DNA from: an uncultured Spirochaetaceae bacterium | GTDB taxonomy: Bacteria > Spirochaetota > Spirochaetia > Sphaerochaetales > Sphaerochaetaceae | Direction: 5' to 3' | DNA: 64,000 nucleotides | Assembly (NCBI GenBank): GCA_944390725.1 | Contig: CALXQU010000001.1 | Location: forward strand, 62,001 to 126,000 | In this document: positions 26,593 through 35,835 of the stretch, piece by piece | Numbering within the stretch: the first letter of the stretch is position 1 | Layout: each line of letters begins with the position of its first letter | The notes under the pieces: model-generated | Databases searched by the model: none | Told to the model about the DNA's origin: nothing | Seen by the model: only the letters and a program-made list of their open reading frames with translations | Position numbers and translations under genes: made by a program

Positions 26593-27915
26593 ATGATTCT
26601 AAGACGGAAGATCTATGATTACCTGCTGGACTGGAAGGCAAATAAAGACAGGGAATGCCTTCTTATCAAAGGCGCACGGCAAGTCGGTAAAAGCTTCATC
26701 GTAGAGCAGTTCGGCAAGGAGAACTACGATAGCTTCATAGAAATCAATTTCATCTTCCATCCAGAGCTCATCAACGCATTCTCCGGAAGCCTAGCCGTGG
26801 ATGATATCACAAGGGCCTTATCCCTGAGCCTTCCCGAAGCCAGGTTCGTTCCAGGAAGGACATTGATCTTCCTGGATGAGATACAGCAATGCCCGCTGGC
26901 ACGAACAGCCCTGAAATCATTCGCGATAGATAACAGATATGACGTGATAGCATCTGGTTCCCTCCTAGTACTGCATTATGGGCAGGATGCGGAAATGAAG
27001 GAGCCAATCCCTTCGATTCCCGTTGGATATGAGCATCAGGTACAGATGCATTCGCTTGATTTCGAGGAATTCCTCTGGGCCAAGGGGATATCCGAAGATA
27101 ACATATCGTATCTGCATGGCATGCTGCGCAAGGAAGAGAAGATACCTGAGCCGATCAATGACCATATGATGGACCTCTTCCGCCAGTATATCGTAGTAGG
27201 AGGCATGCCGAATGCGGTGGATTCCTATATCACATCAAACAGCTTTGCGGCAGCACATGAAGCGCAGGAGAAGATCCTTGCTTCCTATGACGATGACATA
27301 AGCCGGCATGCAAAGGGGACAGAACGCCTGAAGATCAGGAAATGCTGGGCCTCGATCCCGCAGCAGCTTGCAAAGGAAAACAGGAAGTTCCAGTACTCGA
27401 AAGTAGAACCCAAATCAACCGCGAAGAAGTATATGGAAAGCATCCACTGGCTTGAGGATGCCGCTGTCGTCAACGCATGCATAAATGCAACCAGGCCGGA
27501 ATTCCCCATTTCTGCATATTCCGATGAAACCGACTTCAAGCTTTATGCCAACGATATCGGCCTGCTGATAGCCATGTATGGATTCGACATGAAAGCCGCG
27601 ATAATCAACAAGACCCTTACGGGGCCGGCAAAAGGCGGGATATACGAGAATGCGATTGCAGACCTGCTCGTCAAAAGAGGACATAGGCTCTATTTCTTCC
27701 ATGAGACCGGGAACGAACAGGAAATAGAGTTCCTCATCACGGAAGGAAGCAGCGTCATCCCCATCGAAGTGAAACCAAGGAATGGGGCGACGCTTTCGCT
27801 CAATCGCTTCATCGAACGCTTCAGCCCCAAAACGGCGTACAAGCTCGTAGATGGGAACATAGGAAGGGATGGAGCCAAGCTGACGCTCCCCCATTACCTT
27901 GCCATGTTCCTGTAA
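26593..27915 (+). CDS. AAA ATPase with DUF4143 domain
   Basis: The 440-residue protein has Walker A GARQVGKS (about residues 28-35) and Walker B LIFLDEIQQCP, followed by the C-terminal DUF4143 domain, which holds a PD-(D/E)XK-like patch (ENAIADLL, EIEFLI, VIPIEVK). The family is common in many copies in anaerobes and its function is not established. ATG 26593 has AAGGA 7 bases upstream; a GTG at 26578 would place the start on the expected transcription start. The gene is less GC-rich than its neighbours and has 32-base tandem repeats directly upstream, consistent with acquisition. Confidence 0.85.
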   Translation: MILRRKIYDYLLDWKANKDRECLLIKGARQVGKSFIVEQFGKENYDSFIEINFIFHPELINAFSGSLAVDDITRALSLSLPEARFVPGRTLIFLDEIQQCPLARTALKSFAIDNRYDVIASGSLLVLHYGQDAEMKEPIPSIPVGYEHQVQMHSLDFEEFLWAKGISEDNISYLHGMLRKEEKIPEPINDHMMDLFRQYIVVGGMPNAVDSYITSNSFAAAHEAQEKILASYDDDISRHAKGTERLKIRKCWASIPQQLAKENRKFQYSKVEPKSTAKKYMESIHWLEDAAVVNACINATRPEFPISAYSDETDFKLYANDIGLLIAMYGFDMKAAIINKTLTGPAKGGIYENAIADLLVKRGHRLYFFHETGNEQEIEFLITEGSSVIPIEVKPRNGATLSLNRFIERFSPKTAYKLVDGNIGRDGAKLTLPHYLAMFL

Positions 27916-27921
27916 GGAACA

Positions 27922-27939
27922 GGCTGCCTTCCGGCAGCC
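27922..27939. terminator. hairpin between convergent genes
   Basis: A perfect 7-base stem GGCTGCC/GGCAGCC with a 4-base loop lies between the ATPase gene and the anti-sigma gene. There is no clear T-run on either side. Confidence 0.4.
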
Positions 27940-27949
27940 CTGCATCCTG

Positions 27950-28495
27950 TCATTCTGCTTCGCTGATTGCCTGCTCAAGCGGCTGGAGCCCCTTGATCGA
28001 GATATCCACGTTGTATCCCTTGCTGTCAAGATAATGGAGTATCTCCTCCAGGGTGAAGCTATCCAGCGATGCCTCATTCGCCACGTACCTGACATTCGAC
28101 CCATCGGCCTGCACGGCAAATGACGGAAGTATATCACCGGTCTGCTCCGCAGATGTGCCGAAGAACATGAAGCCTCCGATGAATATGAACACCACTGCGG
28201 CAGCTGCCGTCATGAATGCAGGTACGGAAACCTCGAGCCTGCGGCGGATGAAGCTGACCTTCTTCCCTTCCTGGAAGTACTTCTTATCGAGAAGCTGGAA
28301 TATCTGGTCCTTCTTGCGCGTGAGCTCTTCCTGCGGATAGGCGGCGCCGCTGATACGCTCATCCAGCGCCTTCATGTCCTCAAGATGATGGCGGCAGGCG
28401 GAGCAGTATTCAAGATGCTCTTCCACCTGTGTCCTGTATGGTTCCTTCAGCTCCCCATCCAGATAAGCCGAAAGCATCTGAGCATCAATACACAT
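27950..28495 (-). CDS. anti-sigma factor, zinc-finger type
   Basis: This 181-residue protein has an N-terminal anti-sigma zinc-finger motif (HLEYCSAC, about residues 27-34), which should bind the ECF sigma factor. One transmembrane helix lies at about residues 92-113, followed by a periplasmic domain. It begins at ATG 28495, overlapping the end of the sigma gene by 11 bases with GGAGG 6 bases upstream; the longer frame is only an in-frame extension. The pair should form a membrane-controlled stress switch, with the inducing signal sensed outside the membrane. Confidence 0.82.
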   Translation of the reverse strand: MCIDAQMLSAYLDGELKEPYRTQVEEHLEYCSACRHHLEDMKALDERISGAAYPQEELTRKKDQIFQLLDKKYFQEGKKVSFIRRRLEVSVPAFMTAAAAVVFIFIGGFMFFGTSAEQTGDILPSFAVQADGSNVRYVANEASLDSFTLEEILHYLDSKGYNVDISIKGLQPLEQAISEAE

Positions 28496-29018
28496 CTCTC
28501 TCCTCCATCGAAAGCGCCTCCTCAAGCTTCTTGCGAGCCCGGAAGACCCTTACTTTTACATTCGTTTCCGAGATACCAAGCACCTTGGAAATCGATTTGT
28601 AATCCAGCCCGGAGAACTCCTTGAGCTGGATGACAAGCCTGAGGTTCTCAGGCAGGGCCGCAATCGCCTTGCGGACCTCCTCCCTGTTCTCGGCCTCGAT
28701 TGCTTCCTTGGCTCCATCCCTGCTGTCGATGGCGACGGAAGGCATCCTCTTCACCTTCTCCACCATCTCGATCTCGCGCTTGTTCCGCCTTATATGGTTG
28801 AGCGCGAGGTTCTTAGCAACATGAAGAAGCCAGTATCTTGCATCATCTTCGCTCGGGAAGGTCATGTTCTTCACATAGAATCGCTCGAACGCTTCCTGGG
28901 TAAGATCCTCTGCGATTTCCAGGTTGTATACGATATGCATCACCACCTGCACAAGCAGCCCATAGTTGGCATCGTATACGCGCCTGAAGTCGTCGCGGTC
29001 TGTGCTTTTTATCTCCAT
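28485..29018 (-). CDS. ECF-type RNA polymerase sigma factor
   Basis: The 177-residue protein has the ECF layout: region 2 at about 10-80 (YNLEIAEDLTQEAFERFY, NLALNHIRRNK) and region 4 at about 115-170 (ALPENLRLVIQLKEFSGLDYKSISKVLGIS). It directs polymerase to a stress regulon and is held by the co-encoded anti-sigma factor. A GTAACC motif (29045-29050 on the minus strand), of the kind used by ECF promoters at -35, lies upstream inside the end of cysS, so autoregulation is possible. The gap to cysS is 28 bases, and no Shine-Dalgarno is at normal distance. Confidence 0.88.
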   Translation of the reverse strand: MEIKSTDRDDFRRVYDANYGLLVQVVMHIVYNLEIAEDLTQEAFERFYVKNMTFPSEDDARYWLLHVAKNLALNHIRRNKREIEMVEKVKRMPSVAIDSRDGAKEAIEAENREEVRKAIAALPENLRLVIQLKEFSGLDYKSISKVLGISETNVKVRVFRARKKLEEALSMEERDVY

Positions 29019-29046
29019 CTTGTTAACAACTTACCTTACCAAAAGG

Positions 29047-30447
29047 TTACATCTTTTTTTCAAGAATGGCGCCCTGCGGCGTATCCTTGACGATAAATCC
29101 TCTCTCCATAAGGATCTGCCTTATCTCATCGGCCCTGGCGAAATCCCTGGCCTTCTTCGCGGCTGCCCTTTCCTCCACGAGCTTCCAGTCCTCATCGGAG
29201 CCGATCCGCTCCTCCTTATGGGGCTCCACCTCATCAAGCCTGAGACCGAGCACCGCATCCATATGGTAGATAGCCGCAAGCTTGTCGGCAGCAGGCATAT
29301 CGCACTTGAGGAGCATATGGAACTGCGAGAGCGCCTGCGGTGCGCTGAGGTCATTCTCCATAGCCTCATCGAATGCATCCATGTATCCCCGCGCCTCAGC
29401 GGAAGGCTCGGCAGCAGGAGCAGCCTCTGCCTTGAGGAGGGAGACCTTCTCCACGATGGCCTTCCTCGCCGCCCTGGCATGGTCAAGCGCCTCATAGGAG
29501 AACTTGAGCTGGCTCCTGTAGTGGCCTGACAGGCAGAAATAGCGGTAATCGAGCGGGTCATAGCCTTTCTCCTTCAGCACGGAGAGCGTGAGGAACTCGC
29601 CCGAGGACTTGCTCATCTTGCCCTTGTCGTTGACGAGGAACTCCCCGTGGCACCAGTAGTTCACCCACACATGCCCGCATGCAGCCTCGGACTGGGCTAT
29701 CTCATTGGTATGGTGGACGGGGATGGCATCGATCCCGCCGCAGTGGATATCGAAATGGTCGCCGAGGTACTTCATGGACATGGCGCTGCATTCGATATGC
29801 CAGCCGGGATAGCCCCTGCCCCAGGGGGAATCCCACATCATCGCCTGGTCCTTGAACTTGGAGTTGGTGAACCAGAGCACGAAATCCTTGGGATTGCGCT
29901 TGTTCGAATCGACATCTATCCTCGCCCCGCTCCTGAGCTCGTCGAGGTTGAGCTTGGCAAGCTTGCCGTAGTCGTCGATGGAATCGATGGAGAAGTAGAC
30001 ATTGCCGCCGGATGTATATGTATGGCCGCCCTCCTCCAGCTTCCTTATCAGGTCGATCATATCCTGGATATGGTCGGTCGCGCGGCATACGATATCCGGA
30101 CGGATGATATTGAGGTCCTTCTCATCGCTGAAGAAGGCATCGGTATAGAAAGCCGCGATATCCCAGACAGACCGGCCGGTCTCCCTGGCGCTCTTCTCCA
30201 TCTTGTCCTCGCCGTCATCGCCATCCCCCGTCAGATGCCCGACATCGGTGATGTTCATCACATGCTTCACCTTGTATCCGGCCCTCTCGAGCGTGCGGTG
30301 GAGGAGATCCTCGAATATGTATGTCCTCAGATTCCCTATATGCGCATAGTTATATACAGTCGGACCGCAGCAGTACATCGAAGCATGCCCTTCGGCAATC
30401 GGCACGAACTCCTCGACCTTGCGCGACATCGTATTGTAGATCCTCAT
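29047..30447 (-). CDS. cysS: cysteinyl-tRNA synthetase
   Basis: This 466-residue class Ia synthetase charges tRNA-Cys. The N-terminus has the zinc- and substrate-binding [14 protein letters not shown] (HIGH variant), the middle has the zinc motif [15 protein letters not shown], and KMSKS appears as GKMSKSSG near residue 268. Length is normal. AGGAGG lies 6 bases before the ATG and TATAAT is at 30480-30485 with TTGAAT 18 bases further upstream. It heads a likely transcript that continues into the ECF sigma and anti-sigma genes. Confidence 0.97.
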   Translation of the reverse strand: MRIYNTMSRKVEEFVPIAEGHASMYCCGPTVYNYAHIGNLRTYIFEDLLHRTLERAGYKVKHVMNITDVGHLTGDGDDGEDKMEKSARETGRSVWDIAAFYTDAFFSDEKDLNIIRPDIVCRATDHIQDMIDLIRKLEEGGHTYTSGGNVYFSIDSIDDYGKLAKLNLDELRSGARIDVDSNKRNPKDFVLWFTNSKFKDQAMMWDSPWGRGYPGWHIECSAMSMKYLGDHFDIHCGGIDAIPVHHTNEIAQSEAACGHVWVNYWCHGEFLVNDKGKMSKSSGEFLTLSVLKEKGYDPLDYRYFCLSGHYRSQLKFSYEALDHARAARKAIVEKVSLLKAEAAPAAEPSAEARGYMDAFDEAMENDLSAPQALSQFHMLLKCDMPAADKLAAIYHMDAVLGLRLDEVEPHKEERIGSDEDWKLVEERAAAKKARDFARADEIRQILMERGFIVKDTPQGAILEKKM

Positions 30448-30479
30448 AGCCAGCCTCCTGAATGAAGGTATACTGATGC

Positions 30480-30509
30480 ATTATAGTTTCTTTGGATTGC
30501 CTCATTCAA
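30480..30509 (-). promoter_or_regulatory. promoter of cysS
   Basis: On the minus strand TATAAT occupies 30485-30480, and TTGAAT lies 18 bases upstream, a good sigma-70-type pair. Confidence 0.6.
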
Positions 30510-30561
30510 CAACACTATGGCATATGCCCTGCCTCAGGCATGCGGATGCGGTGCGGCTATG

Positions 30562-30593
30562 AAAAAAGGAGGCATCCGAAGACACCTCCTTCC
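30562..30593 (-). terminator. intrinsic terminator of the RraA-type operon
   Basis: AAGGAGG (30566-30572) pairs with CCTCCTT (30585-30591) with further wobble pairs inward to a UUCG loop; on the minus strand six T follow. This ends the catabolic operon that starts near 36.8 kb. Confidence 0.85.
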
Positions 30594-30608
30594 GGAAAGC
30601 AAGCCAGG

Positions 30609-31304
30609 TCAGGCCCTTCCCCACTTGGTGAATGCATCCTGGAATGACATGCCCTTCTTCATATCGTTGCGCATGCCCTCTTCCCTGGCCTCGATCTCCT
30701 CAGCGTTCTTGAGAGCCTCCTCGGCGATCTCGGACGGGATGACCATCACGCCATCGGTATCGCCGACGATCCAGTCGCCCGGCTTGACCCTGACAGTCGT
30801 CGTAAGGGTTCCCGGCATGCCGATGATGGTGTTGAATTCCCTCAGCATCCAGCGCTGCTTGGATTCGATAGGAGCCGTTCCCTTCGAGCAGACCGTGTAG
30901 TCTGGGATATCAAGGAGGCCTTCATAGTCACGGATGTATCCATCGACGACTATGCCTGTAGCGCCCTTCTGCTTGAATGCCCAGCTTGTCATCTCGCCGC
31001 ACTTGCCTGTCATAGGCTCGCCGCCGCCATCGATCACGATGACGCATCCGGGATAGGCATAGCTCTGGATCTGCTCGAATGGCGGATCGAGCTCTGCCTT
31101 GTTGCTCTCGATCTCCTCCTCGGTGTAAGGAGCCCTCATGCCGCGCATCGTCACTGCGCATCCTGCGATGCGCGTGCCCGGCACGATCGGCTTGATGGCA
31201 AGGCTGATGCACTGGTTGGGATAGCCCATCTTGTCCAGCGTATCATAGATGTTCGCGCTGCGGATCTTTATCCAGCGCTTCTGCAGTTCAACGATATCAC
31301 TCAT
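30609..31304 (-). CDS. RraA-family aldolase/demethylmenaquinone-type protein
   Basis: The 231-residue protein has the RraA/HMG-aldolase fold: GEMTSWAFKQKGATGIVVDGY with the conserved IRD pair (about residues 112-115) that supplies substrate- and metal-binding residues. Members are either metal-dependent aldolases that release pyruvate from 4-hydroxy-2-oxo acids or the RNase E regulator RraA. The location at the end of an ABC-importer/acid-sugar dehydratase operon favours the aldolase role. The gene starts 15 bases after the dehydratase stop with AGGAGG 9 bases before the ATG. Confidence 0.78.
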   Translation of the reverse strand: MSDIVELQKRWIKIRSANIYDTLDKMGYPNQCISLAIKPIVPGTRIAGCAVTMRGMRAPYTEEEIESNKAELDPPFEQIQSYAYPGCVIVIDGGGEPMTGKCGEMTSWAFKQKGATGIVVDGYIRDYEGLLDIPDYTVCSKGTAPIESKQRWMLREFNTIIGMPGTLTTTVRVKPGDWIVGDTDGVMVIPSEIAEEALKNAEEIEAREEGMRNDMKKGMSFQDAFTKWGRA

Positions 31305-31319
31305 CTCATTTCCTCCTGA

Positions 31320-32681
31320 TCAGCTCCAGAGCCTGTCATGGGACCATTCCTTGTCCCAGGCATCCGTCGGAAGCCAGATATCCTTCTCGGAGCTATGCAT
31401 ATGCTCCCTGATCACCTCGTCGTTGAGGCCCTTGATGCCGAGACCCGGCGCGTCAGGCACTTCGACGAATCCGTTCTTGATGAGCGGCTTATTGTCCATC
31501 TCCACGAGGTCCTGCCACCATGGGATATCGACCGAGTGGAACTCAAGCGCGAGGAAGTTCTCCGTAGCGGTAGCCGTGTGGGCTGCTGCCATGAAGGCAA
31601 TCGGGGTCTCCGCCATGTGGATAGCCATAGCCACGCCATGGTCCTGAGCCATATCGCCGATCTTCTTCGTCTCGAGGATGCCGCCTGTCGAGAGGATATC
31701 CGGATGGATCACGCCGAGGGCGCCGGACTCGAGCAGCGGGATGAAGTTCTCCTTGAGGTAGATATCCTCGCCTGTGCAGAGAGGCACGCATGTAGCGGCA
31801 GCAAGCCTCTTGTAGCCTTCCGTCATCTGCCACGGGAGCATATCCTCGATCCATGCGATGTTGTACTTCTCGGCCCTCTTGGCGAGCTTGATGCACTCCG
31901 TCACGCCGATATGGCCGACATGGTCGATAGCGAGCGGAACGTCATAGCCGATCACCGAGCGGACATCGCTGACATACTGCTCAAGGACATCGAGGCCCTT
32001 CTCCGTTATCTGGAGGCCTGTGAAGGGATGAGCCGTATTCACTATATCCCAGGCCTTCTTGTACAGATGCCTGTTCTCTTCCCTTGAATCGTTCGTATAG
32101 GGCTCAAGCTCCCTCAGCTCACCGACGAATCCGAGCGGTGCGCAGAGCGTGCCAGGGATCTCCATCTCAAGGAGCTCAGGTGCGCCCCAGTCCATCTTGA
32201 GGAAGGTGAAGCCGAGGTCAAGCCTCTTCTTGAGCGCCTCGCCCATCTTCTTGCCATCCGGCTTGCCTTCGCAGTCGGTATCGGCATAGACGCGGACCTT
32301 GTCGCGGAACTTGCCGCCGAGCATCTGGTATACGGGGACGCCATAGGCCTTTCCTGCCAGATCCCAGAGCGCAAGCTCGATGCCGGATACGCCGCCACCC
32401 TGCCTGGAATGGCCGCCGAACTGCTTGATCCTCCTGAATATCTTGTCGATATTGCAGGGGTTCTCGCCGATCAGCCTGCTCTTGAGCATGAGGCCATAGG
32501 TCTCAGAGCTCCAGTCCCTGATCTCGCCATAGCCGACAAGCTCGCTGTTCGTCAGGATCTTGACCATGATGCAGTCCATCGGCGCACCCTGGATCTTGGC
32601 GATCCTGATATCCGTAATCCTCAGATCCGAAGGGGCTGAACATCTGTTGATATTGCCCAAACCTTTTTCCAAAGTATCCAT
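31320..32681 (-). CDS. enolase-superfamily dehydratase (mandelate racemase/muconate lactonizing group)
   Basis: This 453-residue enzyme has the MR/MLE barrel with the metal-ligand triad D-E-E in AIDHVGH, WIEDMLPW and TGEDIY, and a downstream His-Asp dyad in HPDILSTGG and AIHMAET. The general acid/base pattern (KxD in FLKMDWG) fits the acid-sugar dehydratases that remove water from aldonates or aldarates to give 2-keto-3-deoxy acids. The exact sugar acid cannot be read from sequence. It is followed by an RraA-type aldolase that could cleave the keto-acid product. AGGAGG is 5 bases before the ATG. Confidence 0.85.
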   Translation of the reverse strand: MDTLEKGLGNINRCSAPSDLRITDIRIAKIQGAPMDCIMVKILTNSELVGYGEIRDWSSETYGLMLKSRLIGENPCNIDKIFRRIKQFGGHSRQGGGVSGIELALWDLAGKAYGVPVYQMLGGKFRDKVRVYADTDCEGKPDGKKMGEALKKRLDLGFTFLKMDWGAPELLEMEIPGTLCAPLGFVGELRELEPYTNDSREENRHLYKKAWDIVNTAHPFTGLQITEKGLDVLEQYVSDVRSVIGYDVPLAIDHVGHIGVTECIKLAKRAEKYNIAWIEDMLPWQMTEGYKRLAAATCVPLCTGEDIYLKENFIPLLESGALGVIHPDILSTGGILETKKIGDMAQDHGVAMAIHMAETPIAFMAAAHTATATENFLALEFHSVDIPWWQDLVEMDNKPLIKNGFVEVPDAPGLGIKGLNDEVIREHMHSSEKDIWLPTDAWDKEWSHDRLWS

Positions 32682-32707
32682 AAAGCCTCCTGTAGTGAAT
32701 ACTCTTA

Positions 32708-33550
32708 TTACTGCTTGACTCCTCCAGCGGCGAGGCCCGTGACCATGAAGCGCTGCGCGAACATGTACAGGATTACGGCTGGAAGCGATGCTATGAACGA
32801 AGAACTCATGATCAGACCCCAGATCATGTTATCGGAGTACCTGAACGATGATATACCGACCGGAACCGTCTGCTGGCTCGGGCTCGTCATGAGGACCATG
32901 GCATACAGATACTCGTTCCAGGACATCGTGAACGAGAACGTCGCGACGACTGCGATGCCGGGGGCCGCGATGGGAAGGATGACCTTCACGAGGGCCTTGA
33001 GATGGGTACAGCCATCGACGAACGCAGCTTCCTCAAGTGATTTCGGGATCGCGGCGAAGTAGCTGATGAGCATGTAGCAGGCATACGGGATGACGATCGT
33101 CTGGTAGACGATGATCAGCGCGTTCTTGTTGTTGATCAGGCCGAGCTTGCTGACGAGCTGGTACATAGGGATGAAGAGGACGGCCGTAGGCAGCAGGTAG
33201 GCATAGAAGATAGCCTTCCTGATGAAGTTCCTGCCCTTGAAGCGGAGCCTCGTCATCGCATATGACGCGAGGATGGCGAGCACGATGGCGATCAGCGTCG
33301 TGATCACAGCAACGTATACGCTGTTCAGGAAGAACGTCATGAACTCGGACTGCGTGAAGAGCTGCTTATAGTGGTCGAGCGTGAGGCGCGACGGCACCAG
33401 GCTCGGATGGAGCTCATACATCTCATCATTCGGCGTCAGGGATGACTTTATCATCCAGTAGATCGGGAAGCATGACCAGAGGATGCCGAGCACTGCGGCC
33501 ACGTAGATGAAGATGCGCTTCGCGGTATGGATATGTTTCAGTGATTTCAT
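32708..33550 (-). CDS. ABC sugar transporter permease (MalG type)
   Basis: This 280-residue inner-membrane permease has six transmembrane helices and the EAA loop EEAAFVDGCTHLKALVKVILP, which contacts the ATPase. It is the second permease of the importer, 12 bases after its partner. No ATPase gene is in this operon, so a shared MsmK-like ATPase elsewhere is probably used, as in many related sugar importers. Confidence 0.92.
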   Translation of the reverse strand: MKSLKHIHTAKRIFIYVAAVLGILWSCFPIYWMIKSSLTPNDEMYELHPSLVPSRLTLDHYKQLFTQSEFMTFFLNSVYVAVITTLIAIVLAILASYAMTRLRFKGRNFIRKAIFYAYLLPTAVLFIPMYQLVSKLGLINNKNALIIVYQTIVIPYACYMLISYFAAIPKSLEEAAFVDGCTHLKALVKVILPIAAPGIAVVATFSFTMSWNEYLYAMVLMTSPSQQTVPVGISSFRYSDNMIWGLIMSSSFIASLPAVILYMFAQRFMVTGLAAGGVKQ

Positions 33551-33562
33551 ACAGCCTCCTCC

Positions 33563-34450
33563 TTAACCATTCTCCGAAGAGCGGTGCTTCGTGACGAGGA
33601 CCATCAGGATGACGAGTACCGGGATGATCGATACAGCGACAGCCATGCCGGTGCCCATATCGTTGTACATGAAGGCCTGCTCATATGTGTATGTCGCGAT
33701 GACGCTCGATGCATTGAGCGGTCCGCCTCCTGTGATAAGCCAGATATTGTCGAAGTCGTTGAATGTCCAGATCGTCGAAAGCAGCGTCGAGATGGCAACG
33801 ACAGGCATGATCGACGGGAGCGTTATGTTGAAGAAGCGCTGGAAGACATTCGCGCCATCGATCTTGCCAGCATCATACAGCTGGTCATCGATTGACTGCA
33901 GCGCGCCGAGGATGCTGAAGAGGAAGAACGGGATGCCTCTCCAGATGTTGACTATCATGACCGAGAAGAGGGCAAGCCCCATGCTGCCAAGCCAAGGAAT
34001 CGGCGTGGAGATGATATGCAGGTCCCTCAGGATCTCATTGATGATTCCATACTGGTCGTTGTACATCCACTTCCATGTGTTGGCCGCGACCATGCCGGGG
34101 ATTGCCCATGGCAGGAGCATCGCCACCCTGGTTATGGAGCGCCCATGGAAGGACTCGTTGAGAAGAAGCGCGAAAAGCATGCCGAAGACAAGCTTGACGA
34201 CGATACAGATGACCGTATAGATGACCGTATTCATGAATACGCGCCAATAGGTCGAGTCTGTGAAGATGGATATATAATTCGCAAGGCCTACGAACTGCGC
34301 AGGCATGCCTACTGTCTTGTTTGTGAAGCTGAGATAGATCGTATAGGCAAACGGGAAACCCATCAGGATGAAAATCAGGATGAATATAGGTAACGTGAAT
34401 GCCAGTCCCAGTTTTCTCTCTACTCTGAAGATAGAAGCTTCATGGCCCAT
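33563..34450 (-). CDS. ABC sugar transporter permease (MalF type)
   Basis: This 295-residue permease has six transmembrane helices and the EAA-loop pattern YDAGKIDGANVFQRFFNITLP near residue 200. It forms the membrane channel with the downstream MalG-type permease and the upstream binding protein. A strong hairpin separates it from the binding-protein gene. Ribosome site AGGAGG is present in the gap. Confidence 0.92.
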   Translation of the reverse strand: MGHEASIFRVERKLGLAFTLPIFILIFILMGFPFAYTIYLSFTNKTVGMPAQFVGLANYISIFTDSTYWRVFMNTVIYTVICIVVKLVFGMLFALLLNESFHGRSITRVAMLLPWAIPGMVAANTWKWMYNDQYGIINEILRDLHIISTPIPWLGSMGLALFSVMIVNIWRGIPFFLFSILGALQSIDDQLYDAGKIDGANVFQRFFNITLPSIMPVVAISTLLSTIWTFNDFDNIWLITGGGPLNASSVIATYTYEQAFMYNDMGTGMAVAVSIIPVLVILMVLVTKHRSSENG

Positions 34451-34471
34451 GCTAACCTCCTTTTAGAACAT

Positions 34472-34495
34472 GGGCGTGGCAGCCGGGCCACGCCC
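34472..34495 (-). other. intercistronic hairpin after the binding-protein gene
   Basis: Perfect 9-base arms (34472-34480 and 34487-34495) with a 6-base loop and no T-run. Such hairpins between binding-protein and permease genes stabilise the upstream message and partly block transcription, giving more binding protein than permease. Confidence 0.7.
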
Positions 34496-34508
34496 GAGAG
34501 AACGGCGA

Positions 34509-35777
34509 TTACTTGCCGAGGATTCTGTTGAAATCAGCCTCAAGCTCGTTGAGAGCCTGCTGCGGATCCATTCCCTGAAGGACGATCTTCTGTACGGCAC
34601 GTACGCAGACCTGCTCGCTGAATGCCCTGTTGGTAGCATCGTTTACAGGAGCTGGGTATGTGTTAGGAACACCGCCGAGGGAGTTGGCAAGCCAGCCAGC
34701 GTTCTCAGGATCTTCCCAGAACGGATCATCTTCAGCACCCTCGATGACAGGCTGCCACATTCCGCCCATCTGGATGACGAGGTTCTTGTAGAAGTCCATA
34801 TCGAAGAACTCTGTGACATACTTCTTGGCCATGTCGACGGAGCCGCCGTTGGTGAAGATGATGAAGCAGTTCGATCCAGTAGGAGCGAAGGAGCCTGCCG
34901 GGCCCTGCATGAAAGGCAGGATGATCGTGTTGGCGAAGAGTTCAGGATTCTCCTCCCTGAGCTGGGAATAGAGGCTTCCGGAATTCTGGATGACGCCGAC
35001 GGATCCAGCAAGGTATGCCGTGTTGTTGCCCATATCATCCCATGTGATGGCTGATGGCGGGCAGAGGCCTTCCTCATAGAGGGAAGCGATGTACTTGAGG
35101 GCCTCGAGGGTCTCAGGCGAGTTGACAGTCACGTTGCCGTCCACATCGACAGGTACGCCGCCGAATGCGAGGATGACAGCGCGGCACATGCCTTCAGCAT
35201 CTCCGCCGCCGGATGTTCCCATCGGGTAGCCAAGGGCATAGAAGTCATTCGCTGGGTCATTGACGATCCTTGCATCCTCCCTCAGCTCTTCCCAGGTCGT
35301 AGGATAGTCGAGGCCGGCTGCTTCCCACTTATCGGTCCTGAGGTAGAGGCCAGGAGCGAGCATCGCGATAGGTACGATGAAATCGCCATCTTCGCAGTAG
35401 GATACGTTGATACCTGCCTGGATGAACGGGAGGGATGTCTTGATGTCGCTGACATCAGCAAGCTGGCCCATTCCGGCAAACTGCTTGGCCATGAAGTCAT
35501 CGGTTACGACGATGTCTGGCGGGTTGCCGCCCTCAATGGCTGCATAAAGGCGCTGCCTGAGATCGTTTGGCGGGACGATGACGTACTCGCCTTCGACGTT
35601 GTTCTCAGCGCAGAACTCCTCGAAGCGTGCCTTTGCAAGTTCATTGTATGCACCTACATACTCAGACTTGTCCCAGATGATGAGCTTGTCCGATTCGGCT
35701 GATCCGGAAGCGAACACGCCGCTTACGCAGATCGCGAGCATTGCTGCTACAGCCAGAACCTTGAATGCTTTCTTCAT
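34509..35777 (-). CDS. ABC transporter extracellular solute-binding protein
   Basis: This 422-residue family-1 binding protein has a signal peptide of about 23 residues ending GVFA before SGSAESD, without a lipobox cysteine. It should feed the two permeases immediately downstream. Ligand is inferred to be a sugar acid or glycoside processed by the dehydratase and aldolase of the same operon. AGGAGG precedes the ATG by about 7 bases. A TATAAT on the minus strand at 35823-35818 gives it its own promoter downstream of lacI. Confidence 0.92.
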   Translation of the reverse strand: MKKAFKVLAVAAMLAICVSGVFASGSAESDKLIIWDKSEYVGAYNELAKARFEEFCAENNVEGEYVIVPPNDLRQRLYAAIEGGNPPDIVVTDDFMAKQFAGMGQLADVSDIKTSLPFIQAGINVSYCEDGDFIVPIAMLAPGLYLRTDKWEAAGLDYPTTWEELREDARIVNDPANDFYALGYPMGTSGGGDAEGMCRAVILAFGGVPVDVDGNVTVNSPETLEALKYIASLYEEGLCPPSAITWDDMGNNTAYLAGSVGVIQNSGSLYSQLREENPELFANTIILPFMQGPAGSFAPTGSNCFIIFTNGGSVDMAKKYVTEFFDMDFYKNLVIQMGGMWQPVIEGAEDDPFWEDPENAGWLANSLGGVPNTYPAPVNDATNRAFSEQVCVRAVQKIVLQGMDPQQALNELEADFNRILGK

Positions 35778-35835
35778 AAAGATACCTCCTTTTCCAAGTT
35801 CTTTATGATTATATTCCAGACCTTAAAGGACTGCC